NCBI GenBank assembly: GCA_016776725.1 | Contig: JADHSV010000031.1 | Span: 1-38,297, forward strand | Source of the DNA: Rhodospirillales bacterium | GTDB lineage: Bacteria > Pseudomonadota > Alphaproteobacteria > Rhodospirillales > Shumkoniaceae | DNA length: 38,297 nucleotides | Direction: 5' to 3' | Part shown: positions 9,598-22,177 of the stretch, in pieces | How positions within the stretch are numbered: the stretch's first letter is position 1 | Layout of the letters: every line of letters begins with the position of its first letter | Program-made: the position numbers and the translations under genes | The notes under the pieces: generated by a model | Databases searched by the model: none | What the model was told of the DNA's origin: nothing | What the model saw: the letters and a program-made list of their open reading frames with translations, nothing else

Positions 9598-11207
9598 GCC
9601 GTCTTCTCGAAGTTCGCGATCTTCATACGTCGTTCGGTGAGGCCGAGGCCGTGAGGGACGTCTCGTTCGACATTGACGCTGGCGGAAGTCTGGCGCTGGT
9701 CGGCGAGAGCGGATCGGGAAAATCGGTTAGCGCGCTTTCTGTATTGCAGCTATTGCCATACCCGCTGGCCCATCATCCGGGCGGCAGCGTGAAATTCGCG
9801 GGCGAAGAATTGATGGGCGCGGGCCACGGGCGTATGCGCGAATTGCGCGGCAACCGCATCGCCATGATTTTTCAGGAGCCGTTAAGTTCGCTCAACCCGC
9901 TACACGACATTGAGCAGCAAATCAACGAAGTGTTGTTCGTTCACAAGTCGATGGGACGGCGCGAGGCCCGCGACCGGGTCGAGGAATTGTTGCATCTGGT
10001 CGGGCTTGAAGAAGCGTTGACGCGGCTGGACGCCCTGCCTCACGAATTTTCCGGCGGCCAGCAACAGCGCGTCATGATCGCCATGGCGCTGGCCAATGAG
10101 CCCGATTTACTGATCGCCGATGAACCCACGACGGCGCTGGATGTGACGGTTCAGGCGCAAATCCTGAAATTGCTAAAGGAGCTACAGGCCAAGTTGGGCA
10201 TGGCGCTGTTGCTGATCACACACGATCTGGGCATCGTGCGCCACATGGCCGAACGGGTCTGCGTCATGAATGACGGGGAAATCGTCGAAACCGGCGTGAC
10301 CGAAGCCGTGTTCACGCAACCCGACCATGAATACACGAAACGCCTGCTGGCCGCCGAACCGTCGGGCCGACCGCTGATCGCCGACGCCGAGGCGCCGCTG
10401 GTTATGGCTGCCGACAACACCAAGGTTTGGTTCCCCATTCGCAAGGGCATCGTGCGGCGCACGGTCGATCACGTTAAGGCCGTGGACGGTATTTCGCTCA
10501 CCGTTCGGGCGGGCCAGACTCTGGGCGTTGTCGGCGAGAGCGGATCGGGCAAAAGCACCTTGGGCCGCGCCCTGTTGCGGCTGGAAAAAAGCGACGGTGA
10601 CATCGAGTTTCACGGCGAGGCCATCCACGGGCGCAGCTGGAAATCACTGCAACCCCTGCGCAGGCAAATGCAGATGGTGTTTCAGGACCCCTTCGGCAGC
10701 CTGAGCCCACGACTGTCGGTGGGCCAGATTGTTGAGGAAGGCCTGCTTGTCCATGGCATCGGCGGCAGTTTTGATGAACGCCGCGCCATCATCGGCAAAA
10801 CGCTGAAGGAGGTTGGCCTGCAAGCGGACATGCAGGACCGCTATCCCCATGAATTTTCGGGCGGCCAGCGTCAGCGCATATCCATTGCCCGCGCCCTCGT
10901 TCTGCGGCCCGATTTCATGGTTCTGGACGAACCGACAAGTGCTTTGGACATGTCGGTTCAGGCGCAAATCGTCGATCTGCTACGCGATCTGCAAAAAAGG
11001 CACAATCTGGCCTATCTGTTCATCAGCCACGACTTGAAAGTCGTGCGCGCGCTGGCCCATGACGTGATTGTCATGCGCCGGGGGCGCGTGGTTGAGGCTG
11101 GAACGGCGGATAAGGTTTTCGCCAACCCCAAAGAAGCTTATACAAGGGCCCTCATGGCCGCAGCCTTTCATATGCGCGCCGATGAAACCGGCGTCGTCGC
11201 CACCTGA
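9594..11207 (+). CDS. yejF: ABC transporter ATP-binding protein YejF
   Basis: Fused double ATPase of 537 residues that powers the Yej importer. Domain 1 has Walker A GESGSGKS at residues 37-44, signature SGGQQQR and Walker B LLIADEPTTALD. Domain 2 has a second GESGSGKSTLG, SGGQRQRISIARAL and FMVLDEPTSALD. Oligopeptide-transporter C-terminal segments follow each domain. The start is fixed by the ATGA overlap with yejE. With yejA, yejB and yejE, the complete importer is present in this window. Confidence 0.96.
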   Translation: MSRLLEVRDLHTSFGEAEAVRDVSFDIDAGGSLALVGESGSGKSVSALSVLQLLPYPLAHHPGGSVKFAGEELMGAGHGRMRELRGNRIAMIFQEPLSSLNPLHDIEQQINEVLFVHKSMGRREARDRVEELLHLVGLEEALTRLDALPHEFSGGQQQRVMIAMALANEPDLLIADEPTTALDVTVQAQILKLLKELQAKLGMALLLITHDLGIVRHMAERVCVMNDGEIVETGVTEAVFTQPDHEYTKRLLAAEPSGRPLIADAEAPLVMAADNTKVWFPIRKGIVRRTVDHVKAVDGISLTVRAGQTLGVVGESGSGKSTLGRALLRLEKSDGDIEFHGEAIHGRSWKSLQPLRRQMQMVFQDPFGSLSPRLSVGQIVEEGLLVHGIGGSFDERRAIIGKTLKEVGLQADMQDRYPHEFSGGQRQRISIARALVLRPDFMVLDEPTSALDMSVQAQIVDLLRDLQKRHNLAYLFISHDLKVVRALAHDVIVMRRGRVVEAGTADKVFANPKEAYTRALMAAAFHMRADETGVVAT

Positions 11208-11237
11208 CAAAACATCAAGAAGCGGAGGAATCCCGTC

Positions 11238-12173
11238 TTGGCTATCCTATTCATGAGCACGGAAGAAGGAAACACGGAAACTTATTTGCCCCTGCTTCGG
11301 GGACATCTGCCCGAGCAGGACATTCGCGTGTGGCCCGACGCCATGGGCGATGTTTCGGACATCGAATACGCCATCATCGGCGTTCCTCATTCCGGCATCC
11401 TTGGCAATCTCCCCAACCTGAAGGCCGTGCTGTCGCTGTGGGCGGGTGTTGACGCCCTGCTGGCCGATCCCGATTTCCCGCACCACATTCCGCTGGCGCG
11501 CATGGTCGATCCGTTGCTGGCCGTGGATATGACCCACTTCGCCATTCACTGGGCCCTGCATTTTCATCGTGGGCTTCATCATTACGCGGGATTGCAGGCA
11601 CGCCGGGAATGGCTGCAAATCGCCTATCCGGAAGCCAGCGAACGGCGCGTGGGTGTCATGGGCCTTGGCGTTTTGGGAACAGACGCGGCGACCAGGCTGG
11701 CGGCCCTTGGGTTTGACGTTGCGGGCTGGGACGCCATGGAAAAATCTATCGACGGCGTGACCTCGTTCGTCGGCGCGGATCAATTGAAGGCGTTTTTGAA
11801 CCGCACCGAAATCCTTATCGTCCTGCTGCCCCTTACCGACGAAACGCGCGGCATCATCAACACCGAGACGCTGTCCATGTTGCCTGAGAGCGCATTTGTC
11901 ATCAGCCTTGCGCGCGGCGCCCATATCGTTGACGCCGACATGATCGCCGCACTTGATGCGGGCCGGGTCGAACGCGCCGTGCTGGACGCCTTCGTTTCCG
12001 AACCGCTACCCGACAACCATCCTTTCTGGAGCCACCCCGGGGCTATCCTTACGCCCCACGTCGCCAGCAAGACCACGCCGCGCACCGCGGCGGCCGAAAT
12101 CGCCATAGACTTTCGCCGCCTGCAGGCAGGCGAAGCGCCGCGCCATCTGGTCGATATGGAAAAGGGGTTTTAG
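11238..12173 (+). CDS. D-2-hydroxyacid dehydrogenase, glyoxylate/hydroxypyruvate reductase A-like
   Basis: A 311-residue NAD(P)H-dependent 2-hydroxyacid dehydrogenase. It has the Rossmann motif GLGVLG near residue 139, with the catalytic triad Arg in SLARGAH, Glu in VSEPLP and His in TPHVASKT. Overall it resembles GhrA, which reduces glyoxylate and hydroxypyruvate. The start is TTG at 11238: GGAGGA (11224-11229) lies exactly eight bases upstream, whereas the next ATG (11253) would cut the first beta strand (AILFMS). It follows yejF by 30 bases and may be in the same transcript. A hairpin follows its stop. Confidence 0.88.
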   Translation: MAILFMSTEEGNTETYLPLLRGHLPEQDIRVWPDAMGDVSDIEYAIIGVPHSGILGNLPNLKAVLSLWAGVDALLADPDFPHHIPLARMVDPLLAVDMTHFAIHWALHFHRGLHHYAGLQARREWLQIAYPEASERRVGVMGLGVLGTDAATRLAALGFDVAGWDAMEKSIDGVTSFVGADQLKAFLNRTEILIVLLPLTDETRGIINTETLSMLPESAFVISLARGAHIVDADMIAALDAGRVERAVLDAFVSEPLPDNHPFWSHPGAILTPHVASKTTPRTAAAEIAIDFRRLQAGEAPRHLVDMEKGF

Positions 12174-12200
12174 GCGACGTCGCGCGAAGAAAGAAAAGTC

Positions 12201-12244
12201 GGGTCCGGAGATTATAGTTGGGGGGGGAAGGTATCTCCGGACCC
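12201..12244 (+). terminator. 12-bp stem-loop with a G-rich loop
   Basis: GGGTCCGGAGAT (12201-12212) and ATCTCCGGACCC (12233-12244) are perfect inverted repeats around a 20-base loop containing eight consecutive G. It begins 27 bases after the preceding stop codon, so it may end that operon or protect its 3' end. The plus-strand tail is not U-rich; the minus-strand tail is pyrimidine-rich (GACTTTTCTTTCTTC), so termination could be bidirectional. Assignment as terminator is inference. Confidence 0.45.
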
Positions 12245-12554
12245 ACACAGTTTCAGGGGAAGTTGTTAACCGCCATTTCAGGCAGCTATCTACCACCACC
12301 ACGTCAACCCCGGATTTTTCCGTCCGATGATCGGCGGTCTGCTCGAAAGCAGTTGTGCGGCGTAAGCATCGCAATTCACATGCCAGTTATCAAAAATGGC
12401 AGAATTCAGCCGTTTTTAGCGAAATCAATTTGTCCCCCTCCTGGAAATTCATACCTTTCAGGGAAAGATGCTTTGCAATATGCGAATCCTCTATGGATTC
12501 GCGAATTTGGCCATGAGCGGGGGTGCCGCATCCCTGTCCGCGCGCGCCGGATTT
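12245..12554. other. Intergenic stretch upstream of the usp gene
   Basis: No convincing reading frame on either strand. The clearest element is a perfect 8-bp inverted repeat, GCGAATCC (12482-12489) and GGATTCGC (12495-12502), with a 5-base spacer, about 56 bases upstream of the usp -10 element. That position suits an activator site or a structured RNA, but no known operator is recognised. A shorter TGCCA/TGGCA pair lies near 12380-12400. Confidence 0.5.
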
Positions 12555-12563
12555 TGCTATAAT
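12555..12563 (+). promoter_or_regulatory. Extended -10 promoter of the usp gene
   Basis: TGCTATAAT is a perfect extended -10 (TG, one base, TATAAT at 12558-12563). No good -35 lies 16-18 bases upstream. Transcription would start near 12570, leaving a short leader with the strong ribosome binding site AGGAGGTG before the ATG at 12599. Confidence 0.65.
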
Positions 12564-12598
12564 ACGGGGCACTGACGAAGCATCGTAGGAGGTGTTCC

Positions 12599-13447
12599 AT
12601 GAAAACGATACTCCTGCCGCTACTCGTTGACGAATCGGTCGAAGCCGCCCTTGCAACAGCGCATATGATCGCCAAACGATATGGTTCGTATATCGAGGGG
12701 CTGTTCATCCGTTCCGCGCCGCCCATGGTTCCGCGTGCGCCGGTTCCGGCGCATTTTCTTTCTCAGTACCACGATTATTGGGATGAAAACGCCGATAAGG
12801 CGCGCGAAAGCTTCAGCGCCTTCATGAACGAGCACGGCATTGCCTTTCGCGAACTTGCCTCGGACGAGGATGGTCCAACCGCGTGGTGGCGGGAAATCGA
12901 AGGTGAGCCCGATGACGTGGTCGGCGAATACGGGCGTCTGTTTGACCTTATCGTCATGGCCCGCGCTTCACCCAAAACATCGGGGGAATGGTCGCCCCTG
13001 TACGACGCCGCCCTGTTCGACAGCGGACGGCCCCTGCTGATCGCGCCGGAAACTGCGCCCAAAACGCTGGGCGAAACCGTTGTGATCGCCTGGAACGCCA
13101 GCACAGAAACCGCCCGCACCATCGCCTTCGCGAAGCCCATGCTGAAGGACGCAAAAAAAGTATGGGTGCTTTCGGTTGAAGGCGCCGTGGGCGGCATGGT
13201 TTCCGGTCCCGACGGCGATCAGGTTGCGGCGCACCTCACCCGTGGGGGAATAAACGCCGTGGCCACGAGCGTTCAGGCAGACCGCCGGTCATCGGGCAAG
13301 GCTATCTTGGAAGAAGCGGCGGCGCTGGGGGCGGACCTGCTGGTGAAAGGAGCCTTCACCCACAATCGGCTGCGCCAGATGATATTTGGCGGAACAACGA
13401 GACACGTTCTCGCCGAGGCAAAATTGTCGGTGTTTATCGCGCACTGA
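12599..13447 (+). CDS. Universal stress protein, tandem Usp domains
   Basis: A cytosolic protein of 282 residues with two UspA-like alpha/beta domains. Domain 1 (about 1-150) opens KTILLPLLVDESVEAALATA. Domain 2 (about 155-282) starts TVVIAWNASTETARTIA and ends with the nucleotide-binding-like segment GGTTRHVLAEAKLSVFI. Tandem Usp proteins are stress and stationary-phase factors of poorly defined biochemistry. The gene has its own extended -10 promoter and a strong Shine-Dalgarno sequence (AGGAGGTG), suggesting high expression. Neighbours give no pathway context. Confidence 0.92.
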   Translation: MKTILLPLLVDESVEAALATAHMIAKRYGSYIEGLFIRSAPPMVPRAPVPAHFLSQYHDYWDENADKARESFSAFMNEHGIAFRELASDEDGPTAWWREIEGEPDDVVGEYGRLFDLIVMARASPKTSGEWSPLYDAALFDSGRPLLIAPETAPKTLGETVVIAWNASTETARTIAFAKPMLKDAKKVWVLSVEGAVGGMVSGPDGDQVAAHLTRGGINAVATSVQADRRSSGKAILEEAAALGADLLVKGAFTHNRLRQMIFGGTTRHVLAEAKLSVFIAH

Positions 13448-13521
13448 ACTCGGGGGCGTCGCGCGGTTTTCAGGATCAACGGCAAGGACAATTCGTCGTT
13501 TCGCCGGATACGGATTTGGGC

Positions 13522-13680
13522 TTAGTTCTGGGGGTCTTCGCTGTCGGCTTTCCGGGCCGCAACCATTTGCCTGAGCGAACGCGCCACTTCGACGCAGCCC
13601 AGGCCCTCGTAATAGACGGCCATTCGGGCCAAGCGGTCGATTTCGTCCGTTGGCTCATATTCAATCGAATTGCGATGCAT
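13522..13680 (-). CDS. Small protein of unknown function
   Basis: A 52-residue reading frame beginning MHRNSIEYEPTDEIDRLARM and ending in ARKADSEDPQN. It is charged and probably helical, with no membrane segment and no family I recognise. AAGAAGG lies close upstream of the ATG at 13680. In-frame starts at 13704 and 13755 would add 8 or 25 residues, the last with little coding character. The codon choice of the core looks native. It lies between the usp gene and the divergent response regulator. The gene is plausible but unproven. Confidence 0.5.
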   Translation of the reverse strand: MHRNSIEYEPTDEIDRLARMAVYYEGLGCVEVARSLRQMVAARKADSEDPQN

Positions 13681-13885
13681 TTTGCCTTCTTCTTTGCGAA
13701 TCATCACCTGGAATCCCTCGTTTTCCAGCCTTTTCCCCTGTCTCGCAACCTTCATGCCATTTTCTTTTGCCCGTCAAAGCGCAGGGTCGGAAAGGTTTCC
13801 GGCCCTGGCAGGCAGAGACAAGGTTGATTTCGTCGCCATTCCGAAGAACAATGCGGGCAATGCTTTTGAGCAAGGAAAAGACGGC

Positions 13886-14275
13886 GTGCCCCTAAAACGA
13901 AGACAGCGTGTTTTGATCGTTGACGACGAGGCCATGGTTCGTGACCTGTTGGCTGATATTCTGACGGAATCCGGATATCAGGCGGTCATCGCGCCAACCT
14001 GGGACATGGGCGAAACCGGATTTGACGAAATCGGGTATTCGCTTGTGATTACCGACATTTTCATGCCGGGACGAGACGGGCTTGAGGTCATTCGCGATGT
14101 TCAGGAAAAATGGCCCGAGGTCAAAATCCTGGCCATTTCGGGCGGCTGGGGTGCGACAACGCCGGAACGTTCGGCCCAGGCGGCGATCGAACTCGGCGCC
14201 ACGGCCACAATGCAAAAGCCATTTTCGCCGAAGGATCTTATTGCAAAAGTCCAGGAACTGATCGGCGACGCCTAA
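13886..14275 (+). CDS. Single-domain CheY-like response regulator
   Basis: A receiver-only protein of 129 residues. Acidic pocket VDDEAM near residues 10-15, phosphoacceptor Asp in VITDIFMPGRDGLE, switch Ser in AISGG and conserved Lys in QKPFSP are all present, so phosphorylation is expected. There is no output domain, so it must act by protein contact or as a phosphorelay step. The GTG at 13886 is chosen because AAGGAAAAG lies about nine bases upstream and there is no in-frame ATG nearby. No histidine kinase is adjacent. It is convergent with the LapG-type protease gene (23-base gap); a functional tie to the adhesin module is only a possibility. Confidence 0.85.
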   Translation: MPLKRRQRVLIVDDEAMVRDLLADILTESGYQAVIAPTWDMGETGFDEIGYSLVITDIFMPGRDGLEVIRDVQEKWPEVKILAISGGWGATTPERSAQAAIELGATATMQKPFSPKDLIAKVQELIGDA

Positions 14276-14298
14276 AGCATTTTCAGCCGAGTTATTCT

Positions 14299-14946
14299 CT
14301 AATCGCCGAGCGAAACGGTTCCGTCCAGCCCTATTCCCCTTTCCCGCCCGAAATCGGCTGCGCCGCTCACCGCCAGCTTGACCCATCGGGATTCGTCATA
14401 CCGGCTTTGTCTGGTAAGCCAACGGTAGTCCAGCGCACTCCACAGGGCGAGGCCCGACATGCGGTTATCCAGAACGATATCGCCGATATCGGTTGGGACC
14501 GACAATACCATATGCAGCCCGCCCCCCGCCACGCGCACGACGGTAAGAAGAAGGCCTGAGCGCGGCCAGCCCAACGCGATCAGATCACGTTTCTTTTTCA
14601 GCGCATAGTCCTCGCAATCCCCGTAAACGAACGGGAATTCCCAAAAATCGAGTTCGCCGAAGGTATAACTGTCGGGCCGGTAGCTGACCGCCAAGTTGAC
14701 CGAACGCTGCACCTCGAACAACTGATCCATCCGTTCGCTTGTCAACTGGACCCTTGCTGGCGCGTCGTTCCGGGCCCGGCATTCTTCGGGGTGGCGGGCG
14801 CAAAAATCCAAAAATGCCCTGGGTGGGGAAACGGCTTTCGCCTCGGTCATAATACGGTTTCCGCTGATCGGATTTGCCCCGACCGGAATCGCCGTCGTCA
14901 AAACACCCGCCAACATAATCGAAATGAAAAGAAACCTGCCAAACAC
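14299..14946 (-). CDS. LapG-type transglutaminase-like cysteine protease
   Basis: Predicted periplasmic protease of the bacterial transglutaminase-like cysteine proteinase (BTLCP, LapG) family, 215 residues. A signal peptide (FGRFLFISIMLAGVLTTAI region) precedes the mature domain. Catalytic residues are Cys in GDCEDYALKK, His in GGGLHMVLSV and Asp in VLDN; the LapG-typical FWEFP and YGDCEDYA segments are clear. LapG enzymes cut the N-terminal region of type I-secreted adhesins to release them, with c-di-GMP control through LapD. The start GTG at 14946 has AGAGG eight bases upstream; earlier GTGs at 14952 and 14955 lie too close to that site. It sits just downstream of the adhesin gene on the same strand. 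LapD is not in the window. Confidence 0.88.
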   Translation of the reverse strand: MFGRFLFISIMLAGVLTTAIPVGANPISGNRIMTEAKAVSPPRAFLDFCARHPEECRARNDAPARVQLTSERMDQLFEVQRSVNLAVSYRPDSYTFGELDFWEFPFVYGDCEDYALKKKRDLIALGWPRSGLLLTVVRVAGGGLHMVLSVPTDIGDIVLDNRMSGLALWSALDYRWLTRQSRYDESRWVKLAVSGAADFGRERGIGLDGTVSLGD

Positions 14947-15110
14947 CGGCACCACCTCTTTGCAGACAATCCACCACCACGACCGGCCGGGTGCCGCCGC
15001 TGGGGAGTAATATGGTGTGTTTGCAAATAAAAACCATTTGCAATTTCTCGCCGCAGGCGCAATTCACGCGCGAGGGGCTGGTGGGGCAAACGGGAGGCCC
15101 GTTCGAGCAA

Positions 15111-15136
15111 CAAAAAAGCCGCCCGAAGGCGGCTAT
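15111..15136 (-). terminator. Rho-independent terminator after the adhesin gene
   Basis: On the minus strand AGCCGCC, a TTCG tetraloop and GGCGGCT form a 7-bp GC-rich stem (15117-15134), followed directly by TTTTTTG. This is a textbook intrinsic terminator about 120 bases beyond the adhesin stop codon. It separates the adhesin transcript from the LapG-type gene downstream. Confidence 0.88.
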
Positions 15137-15160
15137 TTGATATTGAATGTGCGTCGTTTA

Positions 15161-15244
15161 TTAAACGCCGGTGACCACGTCTCCGGCCCCGACATATTCA
15201 TCCACACAGCACAGCTTCGTCAGTTCGCTGGCGACGCCCGACAT
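15161..15244 (-). CDS. Possible 27-residue micro-ORF after the adhesin
   Basis: Between the adhesin stop and its terminator, one minus-strand frame reads MSGVASELTKLCCVDEYVGA then GDVVTGV and stop. Codon choice is GC3-rich like real genes here, and the open frame continues upstream (PPEAVAW) into the adhesin end in a different frame. There is no clear ribosome binding site. It could be a chance frame, a small protein, or a remnant of a longer adhesin C-terminus lost by frameshift. Confidence 0.2.
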   Translation of the reverse strand: MSGVASELTKLCCVDEYVGAGDVVTGV

Positions 15245-15257
15245 CCAGGCAACGGCT

Positions 15258-19889
<4,632 letters not shown>

Positions 19890-19952
19890 GGTTTCTTTCC
19901 TCCGCTTAGCGGATTGTTGCCGTCCGGGCCCAATGGCCCGCCAGGTCAGGCG

Positions 19953-21266
19953 TTATCCGTCAAGTCTTGTTGCTATTCTATCGTCCAGAACGCCCATTGC
20001 GGCCAGCAGGCTGAATACGGCGATGGACACGTCGGTCTCGGCCGAGGCCGCATCGCTGCTGGCATTCACCAGGGTCGTTTCTCCGGCCAGCACATCCAGC
20101 AACGAGCGCCGTCCGAGTTGTTGTTCCTTACGTGCGAGTTCGAGGAATTCAGCCGCGATATTCGCCTGATTCTTGAGCAGTTCGGCGTTTTCGGTCGCCG
20201 TTTTCAGGTTTTCCCAGGCGTTGCGCGTCTGCTCTTCAATCAGTTCGCGGGCGTCGGCGTAGCGTTTCTGGGTGGCCAGATAGTCACCCTCGGCGGCGCG
20301 TACGCTGTTGACTGCGGTCAGCCCCAGGTTAAACGGCCACGACACCTGCACCTTTCCGATGCTTTCGTTTTGCGAACCGACGGTGCCGCCATCGTCATCC
20401 TTGTAGGTCAGCGTACCAACTGCATCAATGCGCGGGTAGAACCCGGATGCGCGGGTCTGGATGATGACCTCGCTGGATGCTTCGGCGGACAGCTTGGCAA
20501 CCAGCAGCGACGGGTTGTTCCGCTGCGCGCTGACCACCGCTTCCTCGACGGTGGCGGGAAGCATGTCCACCGGCAGAACCGGTCGCACCATTTGCCCGAT
20601 GTCGCCGGCATCCTTGTAGAACATGGCCCGATAGGCGTTGCGCGCCACGCGTAGCGCGCCTTGCGCCTGAACGAGGCGCGCCTGCGCGCCTGCCAGCTGG
20701 GTCTTGGCCTGCAGAACATCCGTTGAGAAACCCGCGCCGCGTTCGACGCGGGCGTCTTCCAGATCGGCCTGATGCTTGATATTGCTTTCCGAACGCCTGG
20801 CGAATTCGACAATCTCGGCCGCCCGCAATACGTTCAGATACGAGACGATGCCGCGCAATTGCACATTCTGACGGGCTGCTTCAAGGGTGGCGTTCACCTG
20901 TTCGCGGGCAACGCGTGCCGCGCGCACCGTCGAGTTCGTTAAATCAAAGTCCCACAACAACTGGGTCACGCTGATGGTCAGATTGCGCGCCACCAGATTG
21001 GTATCATCGGTTCCCGTCGGTTTGTTTTGTTCTTCGTGACCATAATGGGCCGTGACGCTCAGTTGCGGATACCAGCCCCCCATGGACGCGCGAATTCGTT
21101 CCTGCGCTGCCTTGAGGTCGGCCTCGGCCGCCTGGGTCAGATTGTGGGATTTCAGCAGCTCGGGCAGCAGGGCGGTTAGCGGTTCGCCATAGGCCGACGC
21201 CGTATTCAGAAGAGCGGCGGCGATAACTCCCGCCATGCCCGTTTTTTGCAAATTCGAGATACCCAT
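19953..21266 (-). CDS. TolC-family outer-membrane channel (LapE-like)
   Basis: A 437-residue outer-membrane efflux protein. Residues 1-27 are a signal peptide (GVIAAALLNTASAYG). The mature part has the two homologous halves of TolC proteins, rich in long helices (YLNVLRAAEIVEFARRSE; AGAQARLVQAQGALRVARNA), with GWYPQLSVTAHYG and FYPRIDAVGTLTY beta-barrel segments at matching places. It forms the outer-membrane duct of type I secretion or efflux. Upstream of, and on the same strand as, the adhesin gene, it probably exports that protein, as LapE does for LapA. No ABC or HlyD partner is adjacent. The ATG at 21266 has only a weak purine-rich site upstream. Confidence 0.93.
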   Translation of the reverse strand: MGISNLQKTGMAGVIAAALLNTASAYGEPLTALLPELLKSHNLTQAAEADLKAAQERIRASMGGWYPQLSVTAHYGHEEQNKPTGTDDTNLVARNLTISVTQLLWDFDLTNSTVRAARVAREQVNATLEAARQNVQLRGIVSYLNVLRAAEIVEFARRSESNIKHQADLEDARVERGAGFSTDVLQAKTQLAGAQARLVQAQGALRVARNAYRAMFYKDAGDIGQMVRPVLPVDMLPATVEEAVVSAQRNNPSLLVAKLSAEASSEVIIQTRASGFYPRIDAVGTLTYKDDDGGTVGSQNESIGKVQVSWPFNLGLTAVNSVRAAEGDYLATQKRYADARELIEEQTRNAWENLKTATENAELLKNQANIAAEFLELARKEQQLGRRSLLDVLAGETTLVNASSDAASAETDVSIAVFSLLAAMGVLDDRIATRLDG

Positions 21267-21432
21267 ATTGTGCTTCTTTGCGTTCCCTGAAAAAGCCCGT
21301 CTTGTTGTCTTTGGGGGCGGGGCTAATTTCCGTACGAAACCGTTTTCCTACGCCGACGCGAATCGACGGAAATATTATTACATCATATCGCGTGTCGAAA
21401 CAATTAACACGCCCGGGATTTCCCTTGGTTTT
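21267..21432 (-). promoter_or_regulatory. Upstream region of the channel/adhesin genes with a palindrome
   Basis: No gene is seen here. The minus strand carries GCGTGT-N11-ACACGC (21390-21412) followed by AT-rich TATGATGTAATAATATT (about 21369-21385). This is a plausible operator overlapping or preceding a promoter for the TolC-type and adhesin genes. TTGTTT and TAATAA are spaced 17 bases, but the match to a sigma70 promoter is poor. The responsible regulator is not recognised. Confidence 0.35.
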
Positions 21433-21482
21433 GCAAAAAAGAAAAAAGAAAAGCGGCCCGACCGGGTTAAGGATCGGGCCGC
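21433..21482 (-). terminator. Rho-independent terminator of tRNA-Ala
   Basis: On the minus strand GCGGCCCGA (21474-21482) pairs with TCGGGCCGC (21453-21461) around a 12-base loop, followed by a long T-rich tract (TTTTCTTTTTTCTTTTTTG). It lies eight bases past the tRNA 3' end. Confidence 0.88.
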
Positions 21483-21490
21483 CTTGAAAC

Positions 21491-21566
<76 letters not shown>

Positions 21567-21689
21567 ATAAGGAATACTATTTTCCGCCGGACGGTCGAAC
21601 GACTTAGACCCTAACGCCGCCAGCGGGGGCGCAAACTACTGGGGAACTTACGCGAGGGCAAGGGAAAAAAACGCCCCTGTCAACAACCG

Positions 21690-22109
21690 TTATAAACTTC
21701 GGTCCGAAACGTCGTCGTCGGCCATGTGTTCCTTCACTTCCGACATGTCATCCTCGTCTTCGCCCAGATCGGATGCGTCCTCGATCAGGGAATCGTCGTC
21801 GGCGTCGGCATCAAGCTCGTCAACCGTTTCGTCTGTTTTCACCTGATCTTCATCGACAAGGACATCGATGGCGGTATCGTCATCCGCCACATCGGCAACG
21901 GCGACCTTATCGCTAGCCGATTTCGGCGCAACAATTGGCGAGGCGACTTCGCGCGGCCCGGCAGGAAGCGGGCGGCGCGGACGAACCACTGGCTTAATCA
22001 CGAAAACGGCATCGCACTTGGGGCATACCGGCGGGTCACGGCGTAAATCGTAATAATGCGCACCGCAACCCTGGCAATGCCGCTTTGTTCCCCATTCCGA
22101 TTTAGCCAC
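21690..22109 (-). CDS. TIGR02300 (FYDLN acid) family protein
   Basis: A small cytosolic protein of 139 residues of unknown function, conserved in Alphaproteobacteria. The N-terminus has a four-cysteine zinc-ribbon-like unit (HCQGCGAHYYDLRRDPPVCP then KC) with YYDL in place of the family name motif FYDLN. The rest is low-complexity and strongly acidic (EDASDLGEDEDDMSEVKE). The start GTG at 22109 is decided by AGGAGG six bases upstream; a longer frame to 22151 has no such site. It is upstream of tRNA-Ala and divergent from aroA. Confidence 0.88.
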   Translation of the reverse strand: MAKSEWGTKRHCQGCGAHYYDLRRDPPVCPKCDAVFVIKPVVRPRRPLPAGPREVASPIVAPKSASDKVAVADVADDDTAIDVLVDEDQVKTDETVDELDADADDDSLIEDASDLGEDEDDMSEVKEHMADDDVSDRSL

Positions 22110-22171
22110 GCGAAACCTCCTGATGCGATTCAGTTCACGTCGACTTGCCAATTGCCACGAATTCCGCCCGC

Positions 22172-22177
22172 TGTCAA
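22172..22177 (-). promoter_or_regulatory. Possible -35 element for the TIGR02300 gene
   Basis: The minus strand has a perfect TTGACA 63 bases before the GTG start. No good -10 follows at 17 bases (CAATTG). The rest of the 297-base gap to aroA (22110-22406) holds no gene that I can see. Confidence 0.3.

Noticed and set aside
13661..13873. 70-codon minus-strand frame starting MLKSIARIVLRNGDEINLVS
   Set aside because: The first 20 residues look plausible, but the rest is basic, repeat-free and atypical, and it overlaps the better small frame. Insufficient support.
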